Assembly (NCBI RefSeq): GCF_019734195.1
Contig: NZ_JAASHM010000027.1
Location: 1-46,285 of the forward strand
Source of the DNA: Clostridium sp. K13
Lineage (GTDB): Bacteria; Bacillota; Clostridia; Clostridiales; Clostridiaceae
Direction: 5' to 3'
Length of the DNA: 46,285 nucleotides
The number at the start of each line of letters is the position of its first letter. The first letter of the stretch is position 1. The position numbers and the translations under genes were made by a program. The notes under the pieces were generated by a model. The model did not search any database. It saw only the letters and a program-made list of their open reading frames with translations, and was not told the origin of the DNA. Of the stretch, positions 1-7,924 are shown piece by piece.

Positions 1-135
1 TTTTTTTATGTAGTAAAATAGTAACATACAAATCGGAAATAACAAGAAGTTGAAAGGGTTATTACTTATTAAAATTTGAAAATGTCCACTTTCAATGGGT
101 TGGGGTAAACTATATCATTTTTTAGGAGGATAGGT

Positions 136-489
136 ATGAATAAAGAATTAGTAAAGCAATTATATTGTAATGGATTGAATGCAAGAGAAATTTCACAACA
201 GTTAGGTGTAAATAAAGCTGCAGTAAATAAATGTATTCAAAGAAATTTTAAAGATTTAAAGCCTATTCACTTAAAGTATAGAAAGGAACTTAAGTATTTT
301 GATAATGAAGTTAAAAAAATAACAAAATATGAAAGTAAACAATATATGTCTGATAAAAGTTTTATATTAAAAAATAGATCATTGTATAAAACTTGTAAAG
401 ATGGTGATATAGTTTTGAAAAAGGATATAGGATATAAAATTCCATATGATGTGCCAAGAAGATTGGTAAATGAATTTAAGAGTTGTTAG
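136..489 (+). CDS. Small HTH DNA-binding phage protein
   Basis: The 117-residue product begins with a helix-turn-helix of resolvase/Sigma-70 type: about residues 5-35 read as a helix, a turn at GLNAREISQQLGV, and a recognition helix at NKAAVNKCIQ. The rest is basic and not recognised. A strong AGGAGG (about 123-128) precedes the ATG. It is the first gene in the window and lies upstream of the terminase genes, where clostridial and Bacillus phages often keep late regulators, so a role in late-gene control is plausible but inferred. The stop codon lies inside a terminator-like hairpin (478-506). Exact function unknown. Confidence 0.75.
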   Translation: MNKELVKQLYCNGLNAREISQQLGVNKAAVNKCIQRNFKDLKPIHLKYRKELKYFDNEVKKITKYESKQYMSDKSFILKNRSLYKTCKDGDIVLKKDIGYKIPYDVPRRLVNEFKSC

Positions 490-506
490 AAATAGCAACT
501 CTTTTA
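478..506 (+). terminator. Terminator-like hairpin overlapping the HTH gene stop
   Basis: AAGAGTTGTT (478-487) pairs with AGCAACTCTT (494-503) with one G-U wobble, over a 6-base loop, and runs into a short T tract. The stop codon 487-489 is in the stem. The next gene starts only 28 bases further, so this would attenuate rather than end the transcript. Confidence 0.6.
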
Positions 507-533
507 TTATATTTAAAAATAGGAGGAAATGAT

Positions 534-701
534 ATGAGCATTGGGAGAGTTATAAAAGAAAATCAACCAGATAGTTATAAAAAGTTAAATAAGATAAGAA
601 ATGATAATAGGGAAAAATTATCTGAAAGAGAAATTAAGGAATTAATGCATCACTCATCATATCGACGTGGATCACGAGGAGCAATTAAGCAGGTGAGGTA
701 A
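534..701 (+). CDS. Short conserved-type phage protein, 55 aa
   Basis: The reading frame is open from 483, but the only start with a ribosome site is the ATG at 534, preceded by AGGAGGAAATGAT. The product is 55 residues, charged and basic at the end (SYRRGSRGAIKQVR). No domain recognised. Its TAA stop shares one base with the ATG of the recombinase gene (TAATG, 699-703), so the two are probably translationally coupled. Function unknown. Confidence 0.65.
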   Translation: MSIGRVIKENQPDSYKKLNKIRNDNREKLSEREIKELMHHSSYRRGSRGAIKQVR

Positions 702-1357
702 TGATAGAAGAAAAAATAAGAGAAAGAAAAAAGAAAGTATCAGCATTACCTATTCCAGAAGTGGATTATACAAGGTTTAAATATAGGCTTGAAGAAATGA
801 GTAAGGATTGTCCAGATAGAAATATGATGATTTTTTATATTGATATTGCCACAGGGTATAGACTTGGAGATATAGTTGGACTAACTATTGGAGAATTAAA
901 AGAGTTTTTACAAGAAGATAAATTTATAATTCAAGAGAGTAAACAATATTTAGCATGGAAAAGACATATTGAAAAATTCCCACAGTCTAAGAGAAAAGCA
1001 CCAGCATCTAGAGAAGCAATAATTCAACCTAAGTTAAGAAAATTAATTAGAGATTTTGTAAAAGGTAAGAAAAATAGTGAATATGCTTTTAAATCTGAAA
1101 CATATAAAGACAAACATATTACTGCAAAGACATATTCAGATATTTTAAAAAGTGTTGGTGATGATCTAGGATTAAAACATATTACTGGACATAGTTTAAG
1201 AAAAACTTATGCTCAAAGACTTTGGGTAGAAAGAAGAGATTTAGAATTTGTAAGAAAAGCACTTGGTCATAAGTCAATAGAAACTACTAAATACTATCTT
1301 GGATTAGATAATGAAATTAAAGAAGATGCTTCAAGAATTGCAGACTCTAAATTATAA
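701..1357 (+). CDS. Small tyrosine recombinase (phage integrase family)
   Basis: The 218-residue protein carries the catalytic set of the tyrosine recombinase/integrase family: Arg54 in TGYRLGDIVGL, the HSLR box (His164, Arg167), LGH (His190) and a C-terminal KYYL tyrosine (198 or 199). It is shorter than a standard phage integrase (usually 350-400 aa) and lacks an obvious arm-binding N-terminal domain, though about 40 N-terminal residues could still be helical. It sits just upstream of the terminase genes, not at an attachment site, and is coupled to the preceding 55-aa gene. Similar stand-alone catalytic domains occur at this place in Firmicutes phages. It may resolve genome multimers or act as a regulator; I do not think it is the main integrase of this prophage. 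Confidence 0.8.
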   Translation: MIEEKIRERKKKVSALPIPEVDYTRFKYRLEEMSKDCPDRNMMIFYIDIATGYRLGDIVGLTIGELKEFLQEDKFIIQESKQYLAWKRHIEKFPQSKRKAPASREAIIQPKLRKLIRDFVKGKKNSEYAFKSETYKDKHITAKTYSDILKSVGDDLGLKHITGHSLRKTYAQRLWVERRDLEFVRKALGHKSIETTKYYLGLDNEIKEDASRIADSKL

Positions 1358-1655
1358 GTAATCTGAAAAAAAGTAAGCTATGAAGATTTAGATGTAAAAA
1401 TAAAAATTCTTACTAATATATATACTTAAAAAAGTATATCTCTAATCATAGGGGTTATTTCACATAAGGAAATGATAAGAGTAATGTGTGTCAAAGTATT
1501 GATTTTAAAGGCTTTAAATAGGTTTTTATCAGTAATAATTAAAATTTTAAAATCAAAAAGAGTTAATTATAAATCTGGAAACTCAACCTAAACAGTATTC
1601 ACGTGTTATAAGAACTTGCTTTAAAGGTATTAAAGGATAGTAATGGAGGTGTGTA
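1358..1655 (+). other. Non-coding stretch before the terminase genes, possible packaging region
   Basis: About 300 bases without a credible gene. It contains a perfect palindrome, ATATACTT-4-AAGTATAT (1420-1439), and a more distant inverted pair, GATTTTAAA and TTTAAAATC. Phage cos or pac sites commonly lie next to the small terminase gene, so this could be the packaging start or a late promoter region, but no cos or pac sequence is recognisable by eye. An AGGTGTGT ribosome site closes it. Confidence 0.3.
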
Positions 1656-2345
1656 ATGGCTAGAAAAAGAAATCCTAATAGAGATTTAGCTTATGAGTTA
1701 TTTAAACAGTCTAAAGGAAAGCTAACTTGTAAAGCTATAGCAGAACAACTAAATGAAAAAGAAAGCAATATAAAACTGTGGAGAAGAGAAGATAAATGGA
1801 TTAATAAAGGTGGAGCACCAAAAGGCAATAAAAATGCATTAGGAAATATAGGACAACTTAAACATGGCATGTATTGCGATGAATCAAGATTTAGAGATAA
1901 TAAGTTTTTATCTAAATATTTACCTAGAAGTATGGTGAATGTAATAGAAGAGCTTAAGAGTGAAAATCCATTAGATATGCTGTGGAGCAATATATTAATA
2001 CAACAGGCTAAAATATTAAATATGCAAAAGATTATCCATGTAAAAAATAAAAATGATATTACAAAGGTAAAAACCAAAGAAGCATATGGGGAAGCATCGC
2101 ATACAGATGAATGGGAATATCAATTTGCTTGGGATAAAGAGAATGCAGCAGTAACAACACTATCAAAAGCTATGCAAACTTTATTTAATATGATAAAGCA
2201 GTATGATGAAATGGTTCATAAGAATTGGGATCTAGTAACAGAAGAACAAAAATTAAGGATAGAAGTATTAAAAGAAAAACTAAATAAAGATGATACTTCT
2301 GGAATTAATAATAGAGTTCAAATTGTAGATGATATAGATGGTTAA
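1656..2345 (+). CDS. terS: Phage terminase small subunit
   Basis: The 229-residue protein has the N-terminal signature of the Firmicutes small terminase family: a basic start (MARKRNPNRDLAYELFKQSK), an HTH (about 22-48) with IAEQLNEKESNIKLWRREDKW, then GGAPKGNKNA (about 53-62) and KHGMY. It should bind the packaging site and hand DNA to the large subunit. It overlaps the large terminase gene by 8 bases, which supports the pairing. The C-terminal half is predicted helical and would serve oligomerisation. Start ATG 1656 follows AATGGAGGTGTGTA. Confidence 0.9.
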   Translation: MARKRNPNRDLAYELFKQSKGKLTCKAIAEQLNEKESNIKLWRREDKWINKGGAPKGNKNALGNIGQLKHGMYCDESRFRDNKFLSKYLPRSMVNVIEELKSENPLDMLWSNILIQQAKILNMQKIIHVKNKNDITKVKTKEAYGEASHTDEWEYQFAWDKENAAVTTLSKAMQTLFNMIKQYDEMVHKNWDLVTEEQKLRIEVLKEKLNKDDTSGINNRVQIVDDIDG

Positions 2346-3621
2346 AGTAAAGTTAAAAAGTATAATTGCAAGTAGCTTTTATGAATCACATAAGGATATA
2401 AAGAATGAACTTCATACTCATTACTGGTTTAAAGGTGGTAGAGGAAGTACAAAATCATCTTTTATATCAATAGAAATAGTATTAGGCATGATGAGAGATG
2501 CACAAGAGGGTATAATATCAAATGCTTTAATACTAAGAAGAGTTAAAGATACTTTATCAGAATCAGTAAGAGACCAAATAAAATGGGCTATAGATACTTT
2601 AGGTGTTAGTGATGATTGGCATGTTCCAGAAGCAAAGCTAACTATAACTTATAAGCCTACAGGACAAGTAATAAGATTTAAAGGTGCAGATAATCCTAAG
2701 AAAGTTAAATCTACTAAAGTACCTAAAGGATATATTAAATATATTTGGTATGAGGAAGTAGATGAATTTGAAGGAAAACATAAGATAGATACTATTAATC
2801 AATCACTTATGAGAGGTGGACCAAAGTTTGTTGTATTTTATTCTTTTAATCCACCAGAAAGTCAAAGAAATTGGTGTAATCAAGAAGTTGTTGAAATTAG
2901 AGAAGATAAATATGTTCATCATAGTGATTATAGAACAGTGCCTAAAGAATGGCTTGGAGAACAATTTATAATTGAAGCTGAACATATGAAGAAAGTTAAT
3001 CCTACTAAATATGAACATGACTATTTAGGTGCTGTAACTGGTACTGGTGGAGAAGTATTCACAAACATAACAGTAAGAAAGATAACAGATGATGAAATAA
3101 AGTCATTTGATAGATTAAAGAATGGATTAGATTTTGGTTATGCAGCAGATCCTTTAGCTTATGTATTAATGCATTATGATAAGACCAGAAAAAGATTATT
3201 TATATTTGGAGAAGTATATAAAGTTAAATTAAGTAATAGTAAAGCTGTAGAGTTAATAAAGGAGCTTAATCCTTTAAATAGAAGAGTTACAGCAGATAGC
3301 GCAGAACCAAGAACCATAAATGAATTTAAAAATCTAGGATTAAATATAACAGGTGCAAAGAAAGGGCCTGATTCAGTTGAACATGGAATTAAATTCCTAA
3401 GTGAAGAGATAGAAGAAATAATAATAGATCCAATTAGATGCCCGAATACTAAACGTGAGTTTATGGGATATGAAATAGAAAAAGATAAGGAAGGAAATTT
3501 AAAGGGTGAATATCCAGATAAAAATAACCATACGATTGATGCCGTAAGATATGGAATGGAAGATGAAATTATTAGTAGAAAAGTAAAGGTAGGAAATAAG
3601 AGTAAGTTAGGAATAAGATAG
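2338..3621 (+). CDS. terL: Phage terminase large subunit
   Basis: The 427-residue packaging motor belongs to the XtmB/Terminase_3 type. Walker A is GGRGSTKS (33-40); Walker B with the catalytic acid is IWYEE (136-140). The nuclease half shows the spaced acidic residues Asp264 (GLDFGYAAD), Asp319 (TADSAEP) and Asp400 (NHTIDAVRYGME). Length is normal. It overlaps terS and is followed after 10 bases by the portal gene. The lack of a nearby HNH nuclease and the SPP1-like portal and gp7 genes favour headful (pac) packaging, but that is inference. Confidence 0.95.
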   Translation: MVKVKLKSIIASSFYESHKDIKNELHTHYWFKGGRGSTKSSFISIEIVLGMMRDAQEGIISNALILRRVKDTLSESVRDQIKWAIDTLGVSDDWHVPEAKLTITYKPTGQVIRFKGADNPKKVKSTKVPKGYIKYIWYEEVDEFEGKHKIDTINQSLMRGGPKFVVFYSFNPPESQRNWCNQEVVEIREDKYVHHSDYRTVPKEWLGEQFIIEAEHMKKVNPTKYEHDYLGAVTGTGGEVFTNITVRKITDDEIKSFDRLKNGLDFGYAADPLAYVLMHYDKTRKRLFIFGEVYKVKLSNSKAVELIKELNPLNRRVTADSAEPRTINEFKNLGLNITGAKKGPDSVEHGIKFLSEEIEEIIIDPIRCPNTKREFMGYEIEKDKEGNLKGEYPDKNNHTIDAVRYGMEDEIISRKVKVGNKSKLGIR

Positions 3622-3631
3622 GAGATTAAAT

Positions 3632-5047
3632 ATGGCTATAGTAAGAGATAGAAGTTTATTAGATGCAGATGGCAGTATATCTAACAAACTTCTTTTTTCA
3701 TGCATTAAAGAGCATAAGCAAGAAGTAGAAAAAAGATTAAATTTACTTAATGCTTATTATGATGGAGAGCATGAAATAAGGAATAGAAGATTTAAAAATA
3801 AGAACATACCTAATAATAAGATAGTGTGTAATCATGCTGAATACATATCAGATTTATCAGTTGGATATGTATTTGGTGTTCCAATAAGTTACACAGGAGA
3901 TGGATCAGAGGGTATTAATGATAACTTTACTGTAATAGATGAAGATAGTCATAATAATGAACTTGCTTTAGATTTAAGCATATTTGGTATAGGGTATGAG
4001 CTATTATATATGAATACAGATGAAACTCCTATAATGGAATTAGCAACATTAAGTCCATTAAATACATTTGTAGTATTTGATAATACAGTAAAAGAAAAGC
4101 CGATATTTGCAGTACATTATTACCCAAATTATGATATAGATAATAATTTAAAAGATTATACTGTAGAAGTTTATACAGAATCAGAAAAGCTTATATATGA
4201 ATCTAAAACATTAGATAGTGAAGGAACTTACGTAAAAGAAATAGACTTAGAAGAACATTATTTTAGTGGAATACCAATTATTGAGTATAAGAATAACAAA
4301 AAGTGTAAAGGTGACTTTGAAGGTGTTATATCGATAATAGATGCATATAATAAATTGCAATCTGATAGAGTTAATGATAAAGAACAGTTAGTAGATGCAT
4401 TTTTAGTTCTTATTGGTCAAAATCTAGGAGATACGAAGGACGAAGTAAGTGAAACGGTAAGATATCTTATAGAACAAAAGATTATTGAACTAAATGAAGG
4501 TGGAGATGCTAAGTGGTTAGTTAAGCAGTTAAGTGAGGATCAAGTTGAAATATTAAAGAAATCATTAAAAGATGATATTCATGAGTTTTCAAAAGTTCCA
4601 TGTCTTACTGATGAAAACTTTGTTGGTAATAGTTCTGGTGTTGCTATGAAGTATAAGTTATTAGGCTTTGAGCAGTTAGGCAGAACTAAGGAAAGATATT
4701 TCAAAAAAGGATTAAGAAAAAGGTTAAGATTAATGCAAAATATAGAAGGTATAAGGGCAAATAAATTTGATATTGCTAAAATAGATATAAGTATGAAAAG
4801 AAGTTTACCTGTAGATGATGCACTTCTAGCAAATATAGCACAACAAACAGAAGGATTTATTAGTTGGGAAACAAGAGTTAAAAACTTTGATCCAGAAATA
4901 GATGTTAAAGCAGAGAAGAAAAGACTAGCAGATGAGAAAGCAGAAAAGTTAGAGGAACAACAAAAAGCTTTTGGATTTCCGTATGATAAAGCAGATGTTC
5001 CAGATGATATAAATTCTAAAGAAGATGATGAAGTAAATGAACAATAG
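3632..5047 (+). CDS. Phage portal protein, SPP1 gp6-like
   Basis: The 471-residue protein resembles the SPP1 gp6 portal family. The early part has LNAYYDGEHEI and NNKIVCNHAEYISDLSVGYVFG, then the wing, and a stem/crown with DEQ-rich helices; the C-terminal 60 residues are highly charged (KAEKKRLADEKAEKLEEQQ), as is usual for these portals. It would form the dodecameric DNA channel at one capsid vertex and dock the terminase. The gene ends 11 bases inside the next gene (ATG 5037), so translation is coupled with the gp7-like protein. Start ATG 3632 follows GGAGATTAAAT. Confidence 0.93.
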   Translation: MAIVRDRSLLDADGSISNKLLFSCIKEHKQEVEKRLNLLNAYYDGEHEIRNRRFKNKNIPNNKIVCNHAEYISDLSVGYVFGVPISYTGDGSEGINDNFTVIDEDSHNNELALDLSIFGIGYELLYMNTDETPIMELATLSPLNTFVVFDNTVKEKPIFAVHYYPNYDIDNNLKDYTVEVYTESEKLIYESKTLDSEGTYVKEIDLEEHYFSGIPIIEYKNNKKCKGDFEGVISIIDAYNKLQSDRVNDKEQLVDAFLVLIGQNLGDTKDEVSETVRYLIEQKIIELNEGGDAKWLVKQLSEDQVEILKKSLKDDIHEFSKVPCLTDENFVGNSSGVAMKYKLLGFEQLGRTKERYFKKGLRKRLRLMQNIEGIRANKFDIAKIDISMKRSLPVDDALLANIAQQTEGFISWETRVKNFDPEIDVKAEKKRLADEKAEKLEEQQKAFGFPYDKADVPDDINSKEDDEVNEQ

Positions 5048-6164
5048 AGATAATAGCTACTGGGAAGCTAGAACACAGGCTATAATGGATAGGCAACAAC
5101 TAAGTGCAGATATTACATTTAGAAAGTTGAGAAAAACTTATATAAAGGCTATAGCTGAAATAGAGGTAGATGTTAGAAAGGTATATAATAAGTTAAAGAA
5201 AAATGGTGAACTTAATGATAAGCAAGTAAAAGAATTTTTAAATGCTGAATTATCAAAGTTAGATAGAAATAAATTAAAAAAGTTAATAGATAATACTAAA
5301 GATGAAAAATTAAGAAAGTTTTTAACAGCTAAACTAGATGCTCCAGCTTATGCAGCAAGAATAGCTAGGAGAGAATCACTTAAGGAAACATTAATAGATA
5401 ACTTAAAAAAAATAATGAATGAAGTAGCTGTTAATGAAATAACTTTAGATAAAAACTTATTTATTCAAAATATGAATGAATCATATTATACTCATATGTG
5501 GGAAACTCAAAGAGGTATGCAAATAGGGTTTAATGTAGGTACTTTAGGAAATGAAACCATTGATGCTATATTAAAGAGGCCTTTTGTAGGAAGTAACTTC
5601 TCACAAAGAATATGGGGTAATACAACTACATTAACAGACCAGTTATATGAAACTATGTTATCAGGATTTTTAAATGGTAAACCATTAAAGAAAATGATTG
5701 AAGAGTTAGTTGAAAGAATGGAAGTTGGAGAAAGTGCTGCTAGAAGATTAGTAAGAACAGAATCAGCTTATTACACTAATATGGCAGCAGTTGAAGGTTA
5801 TAAAGAATGTGGAATAGAAAAATATAGATATTTTGCAAAACTAGATCTTAAAGTAAGTAATATATGCAAAGATTTAGATGGTAAGATATTCAATATGGAA
5901 GATGCACAAGCAGGGGAAAATCTTCCACCAATGCATCCATGGTGTAGAAGCTCAATAGGTCCAGTAATAGATGGTGGAGTTGCTCAAAGAATTGGAGTTA
6001 GAACAAGAGATGTAGTTACTGGTGAGAGTCATGTTATTAAAGGTGATATAACATATAAAGAATGGTACGATAGGTTTGTAGTAGATAAGTATGGAGAAGA
6101 TAAGGCAAAAGAGCTAGAGAAAAAAGCAAAGACTTATCCTAAGAAAAAACAATATAAAAAGTAA
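5037..6164 (+). CDS. Minor head protein, SPP1 gp7 / Mu F-like
   Basis: The 375-residue protein has the conserved end of the SPP1 gp7/Mu gpF head-morphogenesis family: RTESAYYTNMAA (about 238-249), a FAKLDLKVSNICKDLDG segment and PMHPWCRSS with the conserved HPxCR motif (about 297-305). Such proteins associate with the portal inside the procapsid and affect DNA ejection. The first half is helical and charged. The start codon overlaps the portal stop. A promoter-like element lies directly after its stop and belongs to the next gene. Confidence 0.92.
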   Translation: MNNRDNSYWEARTQAIMDRQQLSADITFRKLRKTYIKAIAEIEVDVRKVYNKLKKNGELNDKQVKEFLNAELSKLDRNKLKKLIDNTKDEKLRKFLTAKLDAPAYAARIARRESLKETLIDNLKKIMNEVAVNEITLDKNLFIQNMNESYYTHMWETQRGMQIGFNVGTLGNETIDAILKRPFVGSNFSQRIWGNTTTLTDQLYETMLSGFLNGKPLKKMIEELVERMEVGESAARRLVRTESAYYTNMAAVEGYKECGIEKYRYFAKLDLKVSNICKDLDGKIFNMEDAQAGENLPPMHPWCRSSIGPVIDGGVAQRIGVRTRDVVTGESHVIKGDITYKEWYDRFVVDKYGEDKAKELEKKAKTYPKKKQYKK

Positions 6165-6168
6165 AATC

Positions 6169-6197
6169 TTTCAATAATACCCAAAATCATATATAAT
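6169..6197 (+). promoter_or_regulatory. Putative promoter of the TM2/zinc-ribbon gene
   Basis: TTTCAA (6169-6174), a 17-base spacer and a perfect TATAAT (6192-6197). The -35 is weak but the -10 and spacing are consensus. It lies in the gap before the 6229 gene, which also has its own terminator at 6746-6773, so the gene may be transcribed independently of the late operon. Confidence 0.5.
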
Positions 6198-6228
6198 TAT
6201 ATTATTATATAAGTGTGGGGGGACATAC

Positions 6229-6738
6229 GTGAAAAGTAAATATATTACTGAATTTATATTATGTTTTATTTTAGGATGGTTAGGATTTCATAAATTTTAT
6301 GAAGGGAAAATAGGAATGGGAATATTATATATATTTACATGTGGACTATTTGGTATTGGATGGATAGTTGATCTAATTAAGTTATTCCAATTAGCATTTT
6401 TAAGTTCTGATGATGAAATAGCTAAAAGTGAATCTATATTAAAAGAAGAATTAATAAGAAAGAATGAAGATAAAATAAGAAAGCAAGAAGAGTTTAAAAG
6501 AATAATGGCATCTAACCCAACAGTAACTCACAAAGAAGTAAAAACTAATCAAGTGCATTGTCCAAAGTGTAATTGCACTAGTATTGCTACAACTAATAAA
6601 AAGCTAAGTGTAGGAAGAGCTGCAACAGGAGCAGTTTTATTAGGTGGAGTAGGAGCAGTTGTTGGTGGAGTTACTAGCAAAAAGATATTTAATGTATGTC
6701 AAGGTTGTGGATATAGATGGAAACCAGGTAAAAGATAG
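6229..6738 (+). CDS. TM2-domain membrane protein with C-terminal zinc ribbon (moron-like)
   Basis: The 169-residue product starts at a GTG with a strong GGGGGGA ribosome site. Residues 7-56 form a TM2 domain: two membrane helices around GWLGFHKFYEGKIGMG and an FGIGWIVDLI end. A charged helical linker (about 60-95) follows. The C-terminus has CPKC (111-114) and CQGC (157-160), a zinc ribbon, and between the knuckles a glycine-rich stretch (GAVLLGGVGAVVGG) that could be a short membrane or glycine-zipper segment. It is inserted between minor head and scaffold genes and is not a structural protein by composition. Own promoter and terminator fit a moron expressed in the lysogen; superinfection exclusion is a possible but untested role. 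Confidence 0.8.
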   Translation: MKSKYITEFILCFILGWLGFHKFYEGKIGMGILYIFTCGLFGIGWIVDLIKLFQLAFLSSDDEIAKSESILKEELIRKNEDKIRKQEEFKRIMASNPTVTHKEVKTNQVHCPKCNCTSIATTNKKLSVGRAATGAVLLGGVGAVVGGVTSKKIFNVCQGCGYRWKPGKR

Positions 6739-6745
6739 TATATTT

Positions 6746-6773
6746 AGCACTTACTTAAAAGTAGGTGCTTTTA
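6746..6773 (+). terminator. Intrinsic terminator after the TM2 gene
   Basis: AGCACTTACT (6746-6755) pairs with AGTAGGTGCT (6760-6769), one G-U wobble, 4-base loop, followed by TTTTATT. Confidence 0.75.
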
Positions 6774-6797
6774 TTATGCTTAAAATTAGAGGTGGAT

Positions 6798-6848
6798 ATG
6801 AGTAAAAAAAGTATTTGTAGATATGGAATTAATATAATAGAGGATTAG
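6798..6848 (+). CDS. Possible 16-aa micro-ORF
   Basis: An AGAGGTGG ribosome site is followed at good distance by ATG and 16 sense codons (MSKKSICRYGINIIED). The stop TAG falls within the AGGAGG of the next gene, an arrangement typical of coupled phage genes. The peptide is too short to recognise. It may be a leader peptide controlling the 6863 gene or a chance frame. Confidence 0.3.
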   Translation: MSKKSICRYGINIIED

Positions 6849-6862
6849 GAGGAAATGAAATA

Positions 6863-7126
6863 ATGAATGAAAAAGAGTTTTTAGAATGGTGTAAACAAGA
6901 AGTATGTGATTATACTAATAGACATTTAGATAAGACAGATAAAAAGGAAATTACAACAGATGATGTATTTATGGTATGGAGCTGTAAAACGTTACAAAAT
7001 AATAAAGCATTACTTAGTACTACTCTGTTTGATGGAATGTATTATGAGTGTACATACAATGGAGATAAAAAAGAAATGTATGTAGATGCTTATAAGAAAT
7101 GGGAAAATTATAAGGTTGAAAAATAA
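6863..7126 (+). CDS. Phage protein of the DUF6275 type
   Basis: The 87-residue protein matches my recollection of the small DUF6275 family of Gram-positive phages: a helical start (FLEWCKQEVCDYTNRHLDKTDKKEI), then DVFMVWSCKTLQNNKALLST and DGMYYECTYNGDKKEMYVDAYKKWEN. The family has no known function. Here it lies between the TM2 gene and the scaffold gene and is followed by a terminator-like hairpin. A TAGGAGGAAATGAAATA ribosome site precedes the ATG. Confidence 0.8.
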   Translation: MNEKEFLEWCKQEVCDYTNRHLDKTDKKEITTDDVFMVWSCKTLQNNKALLSTTLFDGMYYECTYNGDKKEMYVDAYKKWENYKVEK

Positions 7127-7129
7127 TTA

Positions 7130-7155
7130 AGTCTTAGAATTATCTAGGGCTTTTT
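7130..7155 (+). terminator. Terminator-like hairpin before the scaffold gene
   Basis: AGTCTTAGA (7130-7138) pairs with TCTAGGGCT (7143-7151) with two G-U wobbles and a 4-base loop, then a T run. It lies just past the stop of the 87-aa gene. Confidence 0.55.
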
Positions 7156-7254
7156 ATTATGTCTTTTATTACTATACACAAGACGATATAAAGAATGGAT
7201 TAGTAAATAATTTGAATCTAATGGGCATTAGAACATTAGGGGCAGGAGGAATAA

Positions 7255-7899
7255 ATGAAAAGAAAATTAATTATGAATTTACAGCTATGTGGATTCGGAC
7301 AAATGGCAAGACCGTTTTTTGAAGCAGATGGTGGAGCAGGTAATGGAGGTGCTGGAGCTGGGGCGGAAGGTGGCAATGGTGAAGGTGCTGAAGATGATAG
7401 TTCAGGTGAAGATGATATGTCTTTTGATGACGTCTTAAAGGATAAGAAATATCAATCTGAATTTGATAAGAGAGTAGCTAAGGCTCTAGAAACTGCAAAA
7501 GGTAAATGGGAGGCAGATTATCAAACAAAAGTTGAAGAAGCTAAAACAGAAGCTGAAAAACTTGCAAAGATGAATGCAGAACAAAAAGCTAAGTATGCAG
7601 AAGATAAAAGATTAGCTGAATTAGAAAAAAGAGAAAAAGATATTACAACTAGAGAGTTAAGAGCAACAGCTCATGAAACTTTAGCTGAAAAAGGACTACC
7701 AAAGGATTTAATTGATATTCTTAATTATTCTGATGCTGAAAATTGTAATAAGAGCATTGAAGCAGTAGAAAAGGCTTTTCAATCAGCAGTACAAAAGGCA
7801 GTTAATGAAAAGTTAAGAGGAAAACAAGATCCTAAAGGTGGACAAGGTATACAAGGCTCTGTAGATGCAGCATTAAGAGCAGCAATGGGACTAAAATAA
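7255..7899 (+). CDS. Capsid scaffolding protein (DUF4355-like)
   Basis: The 214-residue protein precedes the major capsid gene, the standard place for the scaffold. After an N-terminal segment it has a glycine- and acid-rich linker (about 26-55), a long charged coiled coil (about 65-135, KAKYAEDKRLAELEKREKDI), a small folded part with GLPKDLIDILNYSDAE, and a Gly/Gln-rich tail ending AALRAAMGLK. These match the DUF4355 scaffold family. It would assemble inside the procapsid and leave or be degraded during maturation. The ATG follows GGCAGGAGGAATAA. Confidence 0.9.
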   Translation: MKRKLIMNLQLCGFGQMARPFFEADGGAGNGGAGAGAEGGNGEGAEDDSSGEDDMSFDDVLKDKKYQSEFDKRVAKALETAKGKWEADYQTKVEEAKTEAEKLAKMNAEQKAKYAEDKRLAELEKREKDITTRELRATAHETLAEKGLPKDLIDILNYSDAENCNKSIEAVEKAFQSAVQKAVNEKLRGKQDPKGGQGIQGSVDAALRAAMGLK

Positions 7900-7924
7900 A
7901 TAATAAAAGTGAGGATGATTAATT

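Noticed and set aside
90..118. TTTCAA-17-TATCAT promoter ahead of the first HTH gene
   Set aside because: Transcription would start within the ribosome site of the gene, which makes it implausible.
1691..2077. Long open frame on the minus strand opposite terS
   Set aside because: It lies wholly in the opposite strand of a clear terminase gene, is made of low-complexity Leu/Ser/Phe sequence and has no ribosome site.
7152..7257. Open frame before the scaffold gene that reads like protein (QDDIKNGLVNNLNLMGIRTLG)
   Set aside because: It has no start codon with a ribosome site and runs into the scaffold gene in another frame; perhaps a gene remnant, but too short to support.
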